From assembly GCA_021818335.1 (NCBI GenBank), contig JAKAEJ010000017.1:1-36321 (forward strand): DNA of 36,321 bases. Direction: 5' to 3'. Positions 16,196-23,864 of this stretch are shown piece after piece. Below the pieces are notes generated by a model. That model had not been told where the DNA came from. It searched no databases and saw nothing but the letters and a program-made list of their open reading frames with translations. Within the stretch, counting starts at the first letter, position 1. Each line of letters begins with the position of its first letter. This stretch comes from Pseudomonadota bacterium (GTDB lineage Bacteria; Pseudomonadota; Gammaproteobacteria; Xanthomonadales; Rhodanobacteraceae). Position numbers and translations under genes: made by a program.

Positions 16196-16855
16196 ATGAC
16201 ACCGTTGCTCCCCGCCGTCGAGCTTGATACCGGCCCTGCCCCGAGGCATGCCTTGCTCTGGTTGCACGGCCTGGGGGCCGATGGACATGACTTTGCCCCG
16301 ATTGTTCCCGAGCTGGCGCGAGGCCTCCCGCCGATGCGGTGCATATTTCCGCATGCACCTTATCGTGCCGTTACCCTCAACGGTGGCATGCGCGTCCGCG
16401 CTTGGTACGACATCCGCGGCATCGATCTGGGCCATCGCGTCGACAACGAGGGGCTGCAGCAGTCCGTAGCCCAGGCGCGGGCATGGCTGGAATCCCTGCA
16501 CGAGGTGCATGGCATTCCGCCGAGCAGGCAGCTGCTGGCGGGATTCTCGCAAGGTGGCGCCGTAGCCCTGGCCGCGGCGCTTGCACTCGACCAACCCCTG
16601 GCGGGTGTGGTCGCGCTCTCGACCTACCTTCCGCAGACGGCAATCCCCTCCACGGTTGCACCGATGCGGCAGATCTTCATGGCTCATGGCAGTTTCGACC
16701 CGATCGTGCCCCAGTCGCTCGGCGAAGCCGCGTGCGCGCAATTGCGCAGTCAGGGTCATTCAGTCGAATGGCACAGCTATCCCATGCCGCATGCAGTTCT
16801 GCCACAGGAGATAGCCGACCTTCGTGCATGGCTCGTTCACCGCGTCGGCAGCTGA
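16196..16855 (+). CDS. Carboxylesterase/phospholipase-type alpha/beta hydrolase
   Basis: A 219-residue esterase of the acyl-protein thioesterase-like family (YpfH/EstB group), cytoplasmic, acting on short-chain esters or lysophospholipids; the true substrate is unknown. It has the oxyanion motif LHGLGADGHDF, the nucleophile elbow GFSQGG, an acidic residue in GSFDPIVP and the final histidine in MPHAV. I prefer the third in-frame ATG (16196): GGGA precedes it and MTPLLPAVE is the usual family beginning; ATGs at 16160 and 16184 are alternatives. It sits between the ABC exporter gene and algZ, only three bases before the latter. Confidence 0.88.
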   Translation: MTPLLPAVELDTGPAPRHALLWLHGLGADGHDFAPIVPELARGLPPMRCIFPHAPYRAVTLNGGMRVRAWYDIRGIDLGHRVDNEGLQQSVAQARAWLESLHEVHGIPPSRQLLAGFSQGGAVALAAALALDQPLAGVVALSTYLPQTAIPSTVAPMRQIFMAHGSFDPIVPQSLGEAACAQLRSQGHSVEWHSYPMPHAVLPQEIADLRAWLVHRVGS

Positions 16856-16858
16856 GCG

Positions 16859-17878
16859 ATGCGTGTCCCACGGCGCGACTTGCCGGAGTTCTGCCGCAGC
16901 GGCGAACTGCTGGCGCTGCTGGCGGTCGCCCTGCTCGTGGCCGTCATCATGCAACTGGCCCCTGCGGCGGACCCTCGCCTGCGGGTCTGGTCGCTGGCGA
17001 TCCTGTTTGCAGCATGGCTGGCAACGTTGCTCGGCGTCGTGCTCTGCAAGACGCGCCCCGTGTTGATGCGACTGCCGGGCGCCTGGCCCTGGGCTGCGGC
17101 TTGGCTGTTGGCGGTCCTCGTCACGATGATGGCCGCTGCCGTGGTTTGGATGCTGGACCATGCGCTGGGAACCGGCCTCGCCGCCCGCGATGGCGGACGA
17201 TTCGTCTTGGGAAGTGCCTCCGCCACCGCGCTGGTCGGCGCGGCACTCTTGCGGTATCTCTGGGTGATGGGACAGTGGCGCGAGCGCCACGATGCGCTGG
17301 TCCGGGCACGCCTGGACGCACTGCAGGCCCGAATTCGCCCCCATTTCCTGTTCAATAGCCTGAATACCGCGCTGGCATTGGTCCCCATCGACCCCACGGC
17401 CGCCGCACGAACACTGGAGAACCTCGCCGACCTCTTCCGCGCCGCCCTGGACGACAGCGACACGGGCACGCTGGGCGAGGAGCTCGACTTGGTCGACGGC
17501 TATCTGGCGATCGAGCAGCTCCGGCTGGGCGAACGGCTGCGCATTGAGTGCGACTGGGGTGACCTGCCGAGGGGCATGCCACTCCCCCGCTTGCTACTGC
17601 AGCCGCTCGTGGAAAACGCCATCGTGCATGGTATCGCCGCACGTTCGGAGGGCGGCACACTGCGCCTGCGGGGGCGGCGTCGCAATGGCCAGGTCGAGAT
17701 CCAGGTGGTCAATCCACTGCCTGAAACACCTGCACGCATCGGAACCGGACATGGGCTCGCCAATGTACGGGCTCGCATCGGCTACCATTTTGGCGGTCAC
17801 GCGACCATCGATGCGGGCGTAATCGATGCGCGTTGGCATCTCACCCTACGGTTGCCCGATGCGTATCCTCATCGCTGA
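16859..17878 (+). CDS. algZ: Sensor histidine kinase, LytS/AlgZ type
   Basis: A 339-residue membrane kinase. Four hydrophobic helices (about 17-34, 42-62, 77-97, 117-136) precede a short linker and a His_kinase domain with the phosphorylated His162 in IRPHFLFNSLN, the N-box LLQPLVENAIVHGI and a glycine box GTGHGLANVRARI. This domain type, without a periplasmic sensor, is that of AlgZ/FimS in Pseudomonas, which with AlgR controls exopolysaccharide and type IV pilus genes. It starts three bases after the esterase stop and overlaps algR by 20 bases, so kinase and regulator are made together. Its signal is unknown. Confidence 0.9.
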   Translation: MRVPRRDLPEFCRSGELLALLAVALLVAVIMQLAPAADPRLRVWSLAILFAAWLATLLGVVLCKTRPVLMRLPGAWPWAAAWLLAVLVTMMAAAVVWMLDHALGTGLAARDGGRFVLGSASATALVGAALLRYLWVMGQWRERHDALVRARLDALQARIRPHFLFNSLNTALALVPIDPTAAARTLENLADLFRAALDDSDTGTLGEELDLVDGYLAIEQLRLGERLRIECDWGDLPRGMPLPRLLLQPLVENAIVHGIAARSEGGTLRLRGRRRNGQVEIQVVNPLPETPARIGTGHGLANVRARIGYHFGGHATIDAGVIDARWHLTLRLPDAYPHR

Positions 17879-18563
17879 TGACGAGTCACTCGCGCGGACC
17901 CGGCTCGAGGCGCTGCTGCGGGAGTGCGGCGGAGCAACGCCGGTGGCCAGCGTCGGCAATGCGCAATCCCTCCTCGCGGCAATAGCCGTCCATCGGCCAG
18001 ACGTCGTCCTGCTCGACATCGACATGCCAGGCGTCGACGGACTGTCGATCGCGCATCGCATCGCATGCGTGCAATCTCCGCCCCAGGTCGTCTTCTGCAC
18101 GGCCCATCCCCAGCATGCGTTGCGCGCCTATGAGTTGAAGGCGGCCGATTACCTGCTGAAGCCGGTTCGACTCGAACGCCTGCGCGAGGCGCTGGATCGT
18201 GCGCGCAAGCTCCGAGCCGAGCGCAGTCTCGAACGCCCGCACCTCAGCGGCCTCGTGCGCGGCCTGCCCCATCGGATCCCACTGGACGACGTATTTGCGC
18301 TCGTTGCCGACGCCAAGTACGTGACGGTGCACCATGCCGGTGGCGAGATGCTGATCGAGGCATCGCTCCGCACGCTTGAGCGTGCATTCCCGGAGCGGCT
18401 GCTGCGTTTGCACCGCAACTGCCTCGTGCCGCGCGAGCGGATCGTGGGACTGGCCTCGCTGCCCGATGGCCGTTTGGTGGCGCAACTGGCTGGAAGCAGC
18501 CTGAACCCGGAAATCAGCCGACGTAACCTCGCGAGCGTTCGCGAATGGTTGCGCCCATCATGA
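17859..18563 (+). CDS. algR: LytTR response regulator, AlgR type
   Basis: A 234-residue regulator: a receiver domain with acidic pocket Asp7/Asp8, phospho-acceptor Asp53 in LLDIDMPG, the threonine in FCTAH and lysine in LLKPV, followed by a LytTR DNA-binding domain (about 130-230) ending [17 protein letters not shown]. In Pseudomonas, AlgR acts with AlgZ on alginate, twitching and biofilm genes; here targets are unknown. The start within the algZ end follows from [10 protein letters not shown], the usual receiver beginning; an ATG 33 bases upstream would add a non-homologous piece. hemC follows seven bases after the stop. Confidence 0.93.
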   Translation: MRILIADDESLARTRLEALLRECGGATPVASVGNAQSLLAAIAVHRPDVVLLDIDMPGVDGLSIAHRIACVQSPPQVVFCTAHPQHALRAYELKAADYLLKPVRLERLREALDRARKLRAERSLERPHLSGLVRGLPHRIPLDDVFALVADAKYVTVHHAGGEMLIEASLRTLERAFPERLLRLHRNCLVPRERIVGLASLPDGRLVAQLAGSSLNPEISRRNLASVREWLRPS

Positions 18564-18570
18564 GGAGCCC

Positions 18571-19488
18571 ATGAGTTCCATGCCGCTACGCATAGCCACC
18601 CGGAAAAGTGCCCTCGCCCTGTGGCAAGCGGAGCATGTCGCCGCTCGACTGCGCCTCGCTCATCCTGCGCTGTCGGTCGAGCTGGTACCCATGAGTACGC
18701 GCGGCGACGACATCCAGGATCGGCCGCTGGCGGCCCTGGGCGGCAAAGGCTTGTTCCTGAAGGAACTGGAAATCGCCATGCTGGACGGTCGTGCCGACAT
18801 CGCGGTGCACTCCCTGAAGGATGTTCCGGCCGATTTGGAGCCCGGCTTCTCGCTCGCCGCGGTCCTGCCGCGCGCCGACTCGGCGGACGCGTTCGTCAGC
18901 AATGCCCATGCCGAGCTAGCATCATTGCCTCCCGGCGCGCGCGTCGGGACTTCATCGCTTCGCCGGCAGGCGCAGCTGCGCGCATTGCGTCCAGACCTCC
19001 AATTGCTCGATTTGCGCGGTAACCTGCAAACGCGGCTTGCCAAACTTGATGCTGGACACTACGACGCGATCATCCTGGCCGCTGCCGGCCTGGAGCGGCT
19101 AGGGCTTGCGGCTCGCATTCGCAGCCTGCTGGTCGCGCCCGACTGGTTGCCTGCGCCTGGTCAGGCGGCGATCGCGGTGGAGGCGCGCCGCGGCGATGCG
19201 CGGATCGCCGAGCTCATGGCCCCGCTGCACGACGATGAAACCGCGGCCTGCACAGCCGCCGAGCGGGCATTCAACGCGGGGCTCGGGGGGAGTTGCACCC
19301 TGCCCGTGGCTGCGCATGCGGTGCTTGGCGAACGGGAGCTTTACCTGCACGGCCTGGTGGGCAACGCGTCGACCGGCGAACTGATGCGCGCGGTGCAGAG
19401 CGGTGCGCCAGGGGAACCGGAGGCGCTCGGCCAGGCATTGGCGGCCCAACTGCTGCTTGCAGGCGCCGATCGCCTTCTCTCGGCCTAG
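18571..19488 (+). CDS. hemC: Hydroxymethylbilane synthase (porphobilinogen deaminase)
   Basis: A 305-residue cytoplasmic enzyme that joins four porphobilinogens into hydroxymethylbilane on the way to heme. The dipyrromethane cofactor is held by Cys242 in [11 protein letters not shown]; the catalytic aspartate is Asp84 in [24 protein letters not shown] at the start is diagnostic. AGGAG precedes the first ATG by three bases; a second ATG at 18580 is also possible. The order algZ-algR-hemC is the same as in Pseudomonas, but the next gene there, hemD, is not present. The TAG stop overlaps the TAG of the convergent DUF481 gene inside one CTAG. Confidence 0.96.
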   Translation: MSSMPLRIATRKSALALWQAEHVAARLRLAHPALSVELVPMSTRGDDIQDRPLAALGGKGLFLKELEIAMLDGRADIAVHSLKDVPADLEPGFSLAAVLPRADSADAFVSNAHAELASLPPGARVGTSSLRRQAQLRALRPDLQLLDLRGNLQTRLAKLDAGHYDAIILAAAGLERLGLAARIRSLLVAPDWLPAPGQAAIAVEARRGDARIAELMAPLHDDETAACTAAERAFNAGLGGSCTLPVAAHAVLGERELYLHGLVGNASTGELMRAVQSGAPGEPEALGQALAAQLLLAGADRLLSA

Positions 19489-20306
19489 AAGTCGTACACG
19501 ACGTTGGTGGTCAACAACGTATCGGTCTTCGCGGTGCCTCCATTCGGGTTGAGCAGGAGGACGTTGTTCAGTTTCGTGTTGTGGCGGATCTGGTAGCCGA
19601 GCTTGAGGGCGAGCCGCTTGTTCATCTGCACCACCAGGCTGGTGGTGTTCTCTGCGAACGTATCGAAGCCTGCGGCTTCAATGAGCAAATGGTTCTCGAT
19701 GCGCGTGTTGCCGGTCAGTTGCTGGCTGTAGTTGATCGCGCCACGACCGATTGCCGCGGTGTGGGACGTCGTGGATCCGGCGACACGGTAACGCTTGAAG
19801 CCGGGTCCCAGCTCGAAATCAAGGTCGGTCGATTGGTTCTTCAGCAGGACATGCCCCCAGTTCACGGCAATCGCGGCCTGGTAGCGGTACGAAGAGAAGC
19901 TGTCATGGTCGTAGCGCATCGTGCTGACCAGTCGGTTCGCTGGATCAAGCACGAGCCCTGCGCTTCCGCCGACGGTGTAACGGTTCGCCGTGACGCGATA
20001 CTGATTGACGTTGATCGGAGTTCCGCCGGGTCCGGGCATGCTGACGCTGGTCTCGCCGCGGCTGCGCAGGGCACTGGCGTCGAAGTGGTAGATCCAGCGG
20101 TCCGAGAGAAACTTGAGGTCCAGTCCAGCATTCAGGTTCTGTGAACGCGTATTGCCCGTTGTGGCGGCCAAGCCCAGTTGACCGCTGCCGCTCCAACCCT
20201 TCTTGTGGGCCTTGCCACTACCGGAGGCTGCGGCCTGGGCAGGCAGGCACTGCGCCGCCCCCAGCAGGAGCGTGAAGAACAGGGTGACGGCGGATCGGCT
20301 TCTCAT
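19485..20306 (-). CDS. DUF481 (YdiY-like) outer-membrane beta-barrel protein
   Basis: A 273-residue protein with a signal peptide of about 26 residues ending in PAQAA, then a mature part of alternating short strands typical of DUF481 barrels: [17 protein letters not shown] at the start, many aromatic turns, and a C-terminal strand ending VVYDF. The E. coli relative YdiY is described as acid-inducible, and others are called salt-induced outer-membrane proteins; the function is unknown. The ATG at 20306 is the first giving a signal peptide; the longer frame upstream is antisense to the next gene. Its stop shares CTAG with hemC. The 146-base gap to the divergent WYL regulator contains three palindromes. 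Confidence 0.9.
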   Translation of the reverse strand: MRSRSAVTLFFTLLLGAAQCLPAQAAASGSGKAHKKGWSGSGQLGLAATTGNTRSQNLNAGLDLKFLSDRWIYHFDASALRSRGETSVSMPGPGGTPINVNQYRVTANRYTVGGSAGLVLDPANRLVSTMRYDHDSFSSYRYQAAIAVNWGHVLLKNQSTDLDFELGPGFKRYRVAGSTTSHTAAIGRGAINYSQQLTGNTRIENHLLIEAAGFDTFAENTTSLVVQMNKRLALKLGYQIRHNTKLNNVLLLNPNGGTAKTDTLLTTNVVYDF

Positions 20307-20327
20307 CGTATGCTCGCTGACGCAAAT

Positions 20328-20392
20328 GGTGCGCGCACCCAGTGCGCGCGCACGATATATGGCGACCGCGCGGGACCGCGGAAAGTTCCGCG
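20328..20392. promoter_or_regulatory. Palindrome cluster between DUF481 and WYL-regulator genes
   Basis: Three dyads lie in the divergent gap: GGTGCGCGCACC (20328-20339), GTGCGCGCGCAC (20342-20353), and CGCGGAA-AG-TTCCGCG (20377-20392). The first two are perfect 12-bp palindromes separated by two bases and share GTGCGCGC. They are candidate operators for the adjacent WYL regulator or promoter-region control of the outer-membrane gene. Alternating GC in the first two could also favour unusual DNA structure. Confidence 0.4.
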
Positions 20393-20452
20393 TCCGCTTG
20401 CTGCGGACTCGTCGTGCTCGCATGCTAGCGATACTGCCCAAGGACCCTCGCC

Positions 20453-21439
20453 ATGGACCGCTACGAACGCATCGTGCTGCTTCATCGGCTCCTGCATGCG
20501 TCGCGAAGGCCGGTGCCACTGACGAAACTGATGGATGAGCTCGGTTGCTCGCGCGCCACCGTGTACCGTGACATCGCCTATCTCCGCGACGCTCTGGGCG
20601 CGCCGATCGAGGGTGGAGACGGCGACTGCGCCAGCTTTCGTTATGCGCAACAAGAGACCGCGCGTTTCGAGCTTCCGGGGTTCTGGCTGAGTAGCGATGA
20701 ACTGGCGGCGCTCTTGGCCATGCACGAGGTCGTTGCGCGGGCGGATCCGGGGGTACTTTCCGGCGCGCTTGCCCCCTTCCGCGCACGCATTGAGCGTTTG
20801 CTCACGGAACATGCCGCGGGCACCGCACTCCCGATGGGCCGTGTGCGCGTGCTTGCGCATGGCGTGCGCCAGCTGGACCAGCATCTGTTCCGGACCGTGG
20901 CCGCGGCCGTATTGGCGCGGCAACGGCTGCGCTTTGCCTACCGTGCGCGGTCCACGGGCAATGAGAGTCGGAGAGTTGTGTCGCCGCAACGGCTGGTGCA
21001 TTACAGGGACAATTGGTATCTGGATGCTTGGGACGAAGGCAAGGACGCATTGCGCAGCTTCGCGGTGGAGCGGATGCGGGAAGTCGAGAAGCTGCCTGAT
21101 CGCGCCCGGGATGTGCCGGACGCGGAACTGGATGCCGTGCTCGCGGCAGGATATGGAATCTTCTCCGGAGCGCCCCGTGCAGTGGCCGTCATTCATTTCA
21201 GTGCGCACGCGGCGCGTTGGGTGTCGGATACCCGGTGGCATTCGCAGCAGGAGGGACGGTACCTGCCCGACGGCCGCTATGAGCTGAAGCTGCCCTATGC
21301 CAGTTCGCGCGAGTTGCTCATGGATGTGCTGAAGTTCGGCCCTGACGCCGAAGTGGTGGCGCCCCTGCCGCTTCGGGAGGAGATGAAGTCGTTGCTGGCG
21401 CTGGCGCAGCGCGTCTATGAGAAGGCGCCGCGCGCATGA
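20453..21439 (+). CDS. WYL-domain transcriptional regulator (YafY type)
   Basis: A 328-residue regulator. The N-terminal helix-turn-helix (about 1-60) is in VPLTKLMDELGCSRATVYRDIAYLRD, followed by a WYL sensor domain (about 140-235) with the motif region LVHYRDNWYLDAWDEG and a C-terminal WCX extension. WYL proteins can bind nucleic acid or small ligands and often control nearby stress or defence genes; the ligand here is unknown. AAGGA eight bases before the ATG fixes the start. It overlaps the patatin gene by ATGA, so the two are coupled. It faces a palindrome-rich gap, suggesting control of itself and the divergent outer-membrane gene. Confidence 0.92.
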   Translation: MDRYERIVLLHRLLHASRRPVPLTKLMDELGCSRATVYRDIAYLRDALGAPIEGGDGDCASFRYAQQETARFELPGFWLSSDELAALLAMHEVVARADPGVLSGALAPFRARIERLLTEHAAGTALPMGRVRVLAHGVRQLDQHLFRTVAAAVLARQRLRFAYRARSTGNESRRVVSPQRLVHYRDNWYLDAWDEGKDALRSFAVERMREVEKLPDRARDVPDAELDAVLAAGYGIFSGAPRAVAVIHFSAHAARWVSDTRWHSQQEGRYLPDGRYELKLPYASSRELLMDVLKFGPDAEVVAPLPLREEMKSLLALAQRVYEKAPRA

Positions 21440-22404
21440 TCCCGTCGACTCCGCACGGCAAGCCTCGCGTCGCGCTGGCCCTGGGATCCGGCGGCGCGAG
21501 GGGCATGGCGCACATCGGCGTCATCGCCGCCCTGCAGGAGGCAGGCTTCTCGATCAGTGCGATTGCCGGAAGCTCCATGGGTGCACTCATCGGTGGCATC
21601 CATGCGCTCGGTCGACTCGAGGTTTACCAGGACTGGGTCAGTTCACTCGACCGCCTCGACGTGCTCCGTCTGGTCGATTGGACCCTGCGTGGCCCGGGGC
21701 TCATCAAGGGTGATCGGATCATCAATACCGTCCGCGACCTCGTCGGGGATGCGGATATCGAAAGCCTTCCCATTGGCTTCACGGCCGTCGCCACGGACCT
21801 GGAGCGCCAGCGCGAAGTCTGGCTGTCTCGCGGGCCCCTATTTGACGCGATCCGTGCATCCATCGCCATTCCCACGGTGTTTCACCCGCACGCCGTTGAT
21901 GGGCACTTGCTGGTGGACGGCGGCTTGCTCAACCCGGTCCCGGTGACGCCTTTGCTGCGGGAGAGCTATGACGTTCTGGTTGCCGTAAGCCTTGACGGGG
22001 CCCGTCGTGGCTTGGCGCCGCCGCCGCCTGCGCCGGCTGCCGGGCCTTACCGGCAGAGGATCGCCGGATTCGTTCAGCATCTCATTGGCCGGGACGATGC
22101 CAATGGGCATGATGCCGAGACCCCGCTGCCTGCGCCGGGCCTGATTGGCTTGATGGGCCAGTCGCTTGAACTGATGCAGGGCAACTTGGCGAGGCTCAGG
22201 CTTGCGGCGTACCGGCCGGATCTGCTCATCGAGTTGCCGCGGGATAGTTGCGCGCTCTACGAGTTCTATCGCGCCGGAGAAATGATCGCGCTTGGCCACG
22301 CTGAAGCAACGCGTGCCCTCAAGGGTTGGAAGCCGTCGCTCTCGTCTGCCGAAGGGCGGGCAGGCGACCATGGCTCACCCCAGGACTTGCCGGCGCACGA
22401 CTGA
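21436..22404 (+). CDS. Patatin-like phospholipase, RssA type
   Basis: A 322-residue serine lipase of the bacterial patatin family. The oxyanion loop is LGSGGARGMAHIG (about 17-29), the nucleophile Ser47 lies in GSSMG, and the catalytic aspartate Asp161 in LLVDGGLLNP; the Ser/Asp pair is intact. There is no signal peptide, so it should act inside the cell, perhaps on membrane lipids. A proline-rich linker (about 195-205) precedes a less conserved C-terminal part ending in a polar tail. Translation is coupled to the WYL regulator (ATGA overlap). The stop codon lies in the loop of a long hairpin. Confidence 0.92.
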   Translation: MIPSTPHGKPRVALALGSGGARGMAHIGVIAALQEAGFSISAIAGSSMGALIGGIHALGRLEVYQDWVSSLDRLDVLRLVDWTLRGPGLIKGDRIINTVRDLVGDADIESLPIGFTAVATDLERQREVWLSRGPLFDAIRASIAIPTVFHPHAVDGHLLVDGGLLNPVPVTPLLRESYDVLVAVSLDGARRGLAPPPPAPAAGPYRQRIAGFVQHLIGRDDANGHDAETPLPAPGLIGLMGQSLELMQGNLARLRLAAYRPDLLIELPRDSCALYEFYRAGEMIALGHAEATRALKGWKPSLSSAEGRAGDHGSPQDLPAHD

Positions 22405-22424
22405 AATCGCTCCCCGGCAAGTTC
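22383..22424 (+). terminator. Hairpin enclosing the patatin stop codon
   Basis: ACTTGCCGG (22385-22393) and CCGGCAAGT (22414-22422) are perfect complements, extended by a G-T and a G-C pair to 11 pairs. The 20-base loop holds the TGA at 22402-22404. It could end transcription or protect the 3' end. No T-run follows. The remaining bases up to 22670 show nothing else convincing. Confidence 0.45.
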
Positions 22425-22670
22425 CCGCGGGGCCGGGCGGCGTTTGCCAGGCAGGAGGGTGACTCGACCGCGGGTTGCCGCCGCCATCGACGATGAGCTT
22501 GTCGTATCGGCCTGGCGGGCTGCACAAGGATCAACCGGAGGTCCTGACCGTGCATGGACTCCCGCGGGCACCCGAGGCCGCATCCAGGGCGGCGCGCGGC
22601 GGTGCCGCTTCAACGCGATAGCGGCCGGCTCGGCCTGCGCGGGTCCGGTTCCGCGAACGGGGTGGGATGG

Positions 22671-23789
22671 TCACATGTCCTGCGTGCACGGAGCGAGCGT
22701 GCTGTCGGCAACGCCGGCAATGGCATCCGGCGTGTCGGCGTGGATTCGGTTTCGGCCGGTGCGCTTCGCTTCATAGAGAGCACGGTCAGCGGCATCGATC
22801 CAGGCGCGCAGGTCGGGCGTGGACCGGCTCGCCGCCGCGATGCCTATACTCAGCGAACAGCGCAAATCCGGTGCCGCTTCCGACGAAATCGAACCGGCGG
22901 CCGCTCGGAGATCTTCAGCCGTCGCAATCGCTTTGATCGTGGCGCTCGGCAGTGCGACCGCAAACTCATCACCGCCGAGGCGACCTATTTGCGCCTGCGA
23001 TCCTGCGTGCTCTCGGATCAACCTGGCCAGTCCGCGCAGGACATCGTCGCCGGCCATGTGGCCGTATTGGTCGTTGATCTTCTTGAAATGATCAATATCG
23101 AGCAGCAGCAAGGTCGCTGGCTGGCATTCCCGAAGATTGGCCAGCAGCAGCGATTCGGCACGGTCCTGCCAGTGGCGTCGGTTCGGCAGGCCAGTCAGCG
23201 CGTCGACGCGGCTCAAGGCTTCCAGCTGCTGATTCTGACCCTGAACCCTGCGGACTAGGCGGTAACTGCCAAGGCTGACGGCCAGCGTATGGATCACCAG
23301 CAGTGGCAGGCAGGCGAGCAGGACCGCGAGAGTCGTCTGCGGCTGTGCGGAAAACCCTGTGGCCAGGCCCGCCGCTGCGAGCGCCATCAGCATGCCGGGG
23401 ATTGCGCGTAGCCAGAGGCCACGCACCCCGGTGCTGATCTTGTCGGCCGTCGCAACGGTGAGCAGCAACACGGAGGGCAGGGCGTTGAAGTGCATCAAAG
23501 GAACCCAAAATCCCGCCAGTGCCGAATCGACGGCCAGGCTTCGAAGCTCGGCGCGAAACGGATCGCGGCTACGCTGGGCAATCAGCCATGCCACGTGGGG
23601 CCAGAGGAGACTGGTGAACGCAAGCAGGCCGTAGTCACCGGCGGGCGCGCCGATCTGGTGCAGCACCAAGAGGATCGGCAGTCCGCCCAGGCCCATTCCG
23701 AGGATTCGGTAGGGATAGATCCGCCGCGGCAGCTGCCGCTGGCCGCGCGTGGACCCTGCCTGCGGCGGCGCCGGCGCGTCAGATGACAT
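22671..23789 (-). CDS. Diguanylate cyclase with MASE2 membrane domain
   Basis: A 372-residue enzyme making cyclic di-GMP, similar in build and length to E. coli DgcC/AdrA (371). The MASE2 membrane region occupies about 22-180, with RRIYPYRILGMGLGG at its start and several helices. The GGDEF domain follows: VDALTGLPNRRHW at 195-207, DIDHFKKINDQYGH and an intact GGDEF at 272-276, so activity is expected. The inhibitory RxxD site that should lie just before GGDEF is absent (GSQA in its place), so product feedback through this site is unlikely. No EAL domain is attached. It begins 75 bases after the histidine kinase gene and has its own -10-like element, so it may be transcribed alone or with the kinase pair. 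Confidence 0.92.
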   Translation of the reverse strand: MSSDAPAPPQAGSTRGQRQLPRRIYPYRILGMGLGGLPILLVLHQIGAPAGDYGLLAFTSLLWPHVAWLIAQRSRDPFRAELRSLAVDSALAGFWVPLMHFNALPSVLLLTVATADKISTGVRGLWLRAIPGMLMALAAAGLATGFSAQPQTTLAVLLACLPLLVIHTLAVSLGSYRLVRRVQGQNQQLEALSRVDALTGLPNRRHWQDRAESLLLANLRECQPATLLLLDIDHFKKINDQYGHMAGDDVLRGLARLIREHAGSQAQIGRLGGDEFAVALPSATIKAIATAEDLRAAAGSISSEAAPDLRCSLSIGIAAASRSTPDLRAWIDAADRALYEAKRTGRNRIHADTPDAIAGVADSTLAPCTQDM

Positions 23790-23818
23790 GGACGAATGGC
23801 CCCCCTGCCCAATCGTTC

Positions 23819-23827
23819 ATGCTAGCA
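23819..23827 (-). promoter_or_regulatory. Possible extended -10 promoter of the diguanylate cyclase
   Basis: On the minus strand TGC-TAGCAT reads as an extended -10 element (four of six matches). Transcription would begin about 23 bases before the ATG, leaving room for the G-rich ribosome site. No -35 is seen at 17 bases. Confidence 0.3.
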
Positions 23828-23864
23828 CCGGCCACGATCTTGCCGGACGGAAGCAACGGACGTT

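Noticed and set aside
14735-16759. A 674-codon minus-strand open frame
   Set aside because: It is antisense to the Atm1-type exporter and esterase, has no family resemblance and reads as repetitive His/Gln/Arg-rich sequence typical of a shadow frame in GC-rich DNA.
22405-22670. The patatin/cyclase gap as a possible riboswitch or small RNA gene
   Set aside because: Apart from the hairpin at the patatin stop I see only short chance palindromes, with no conserved riboswitch core and no promoter.
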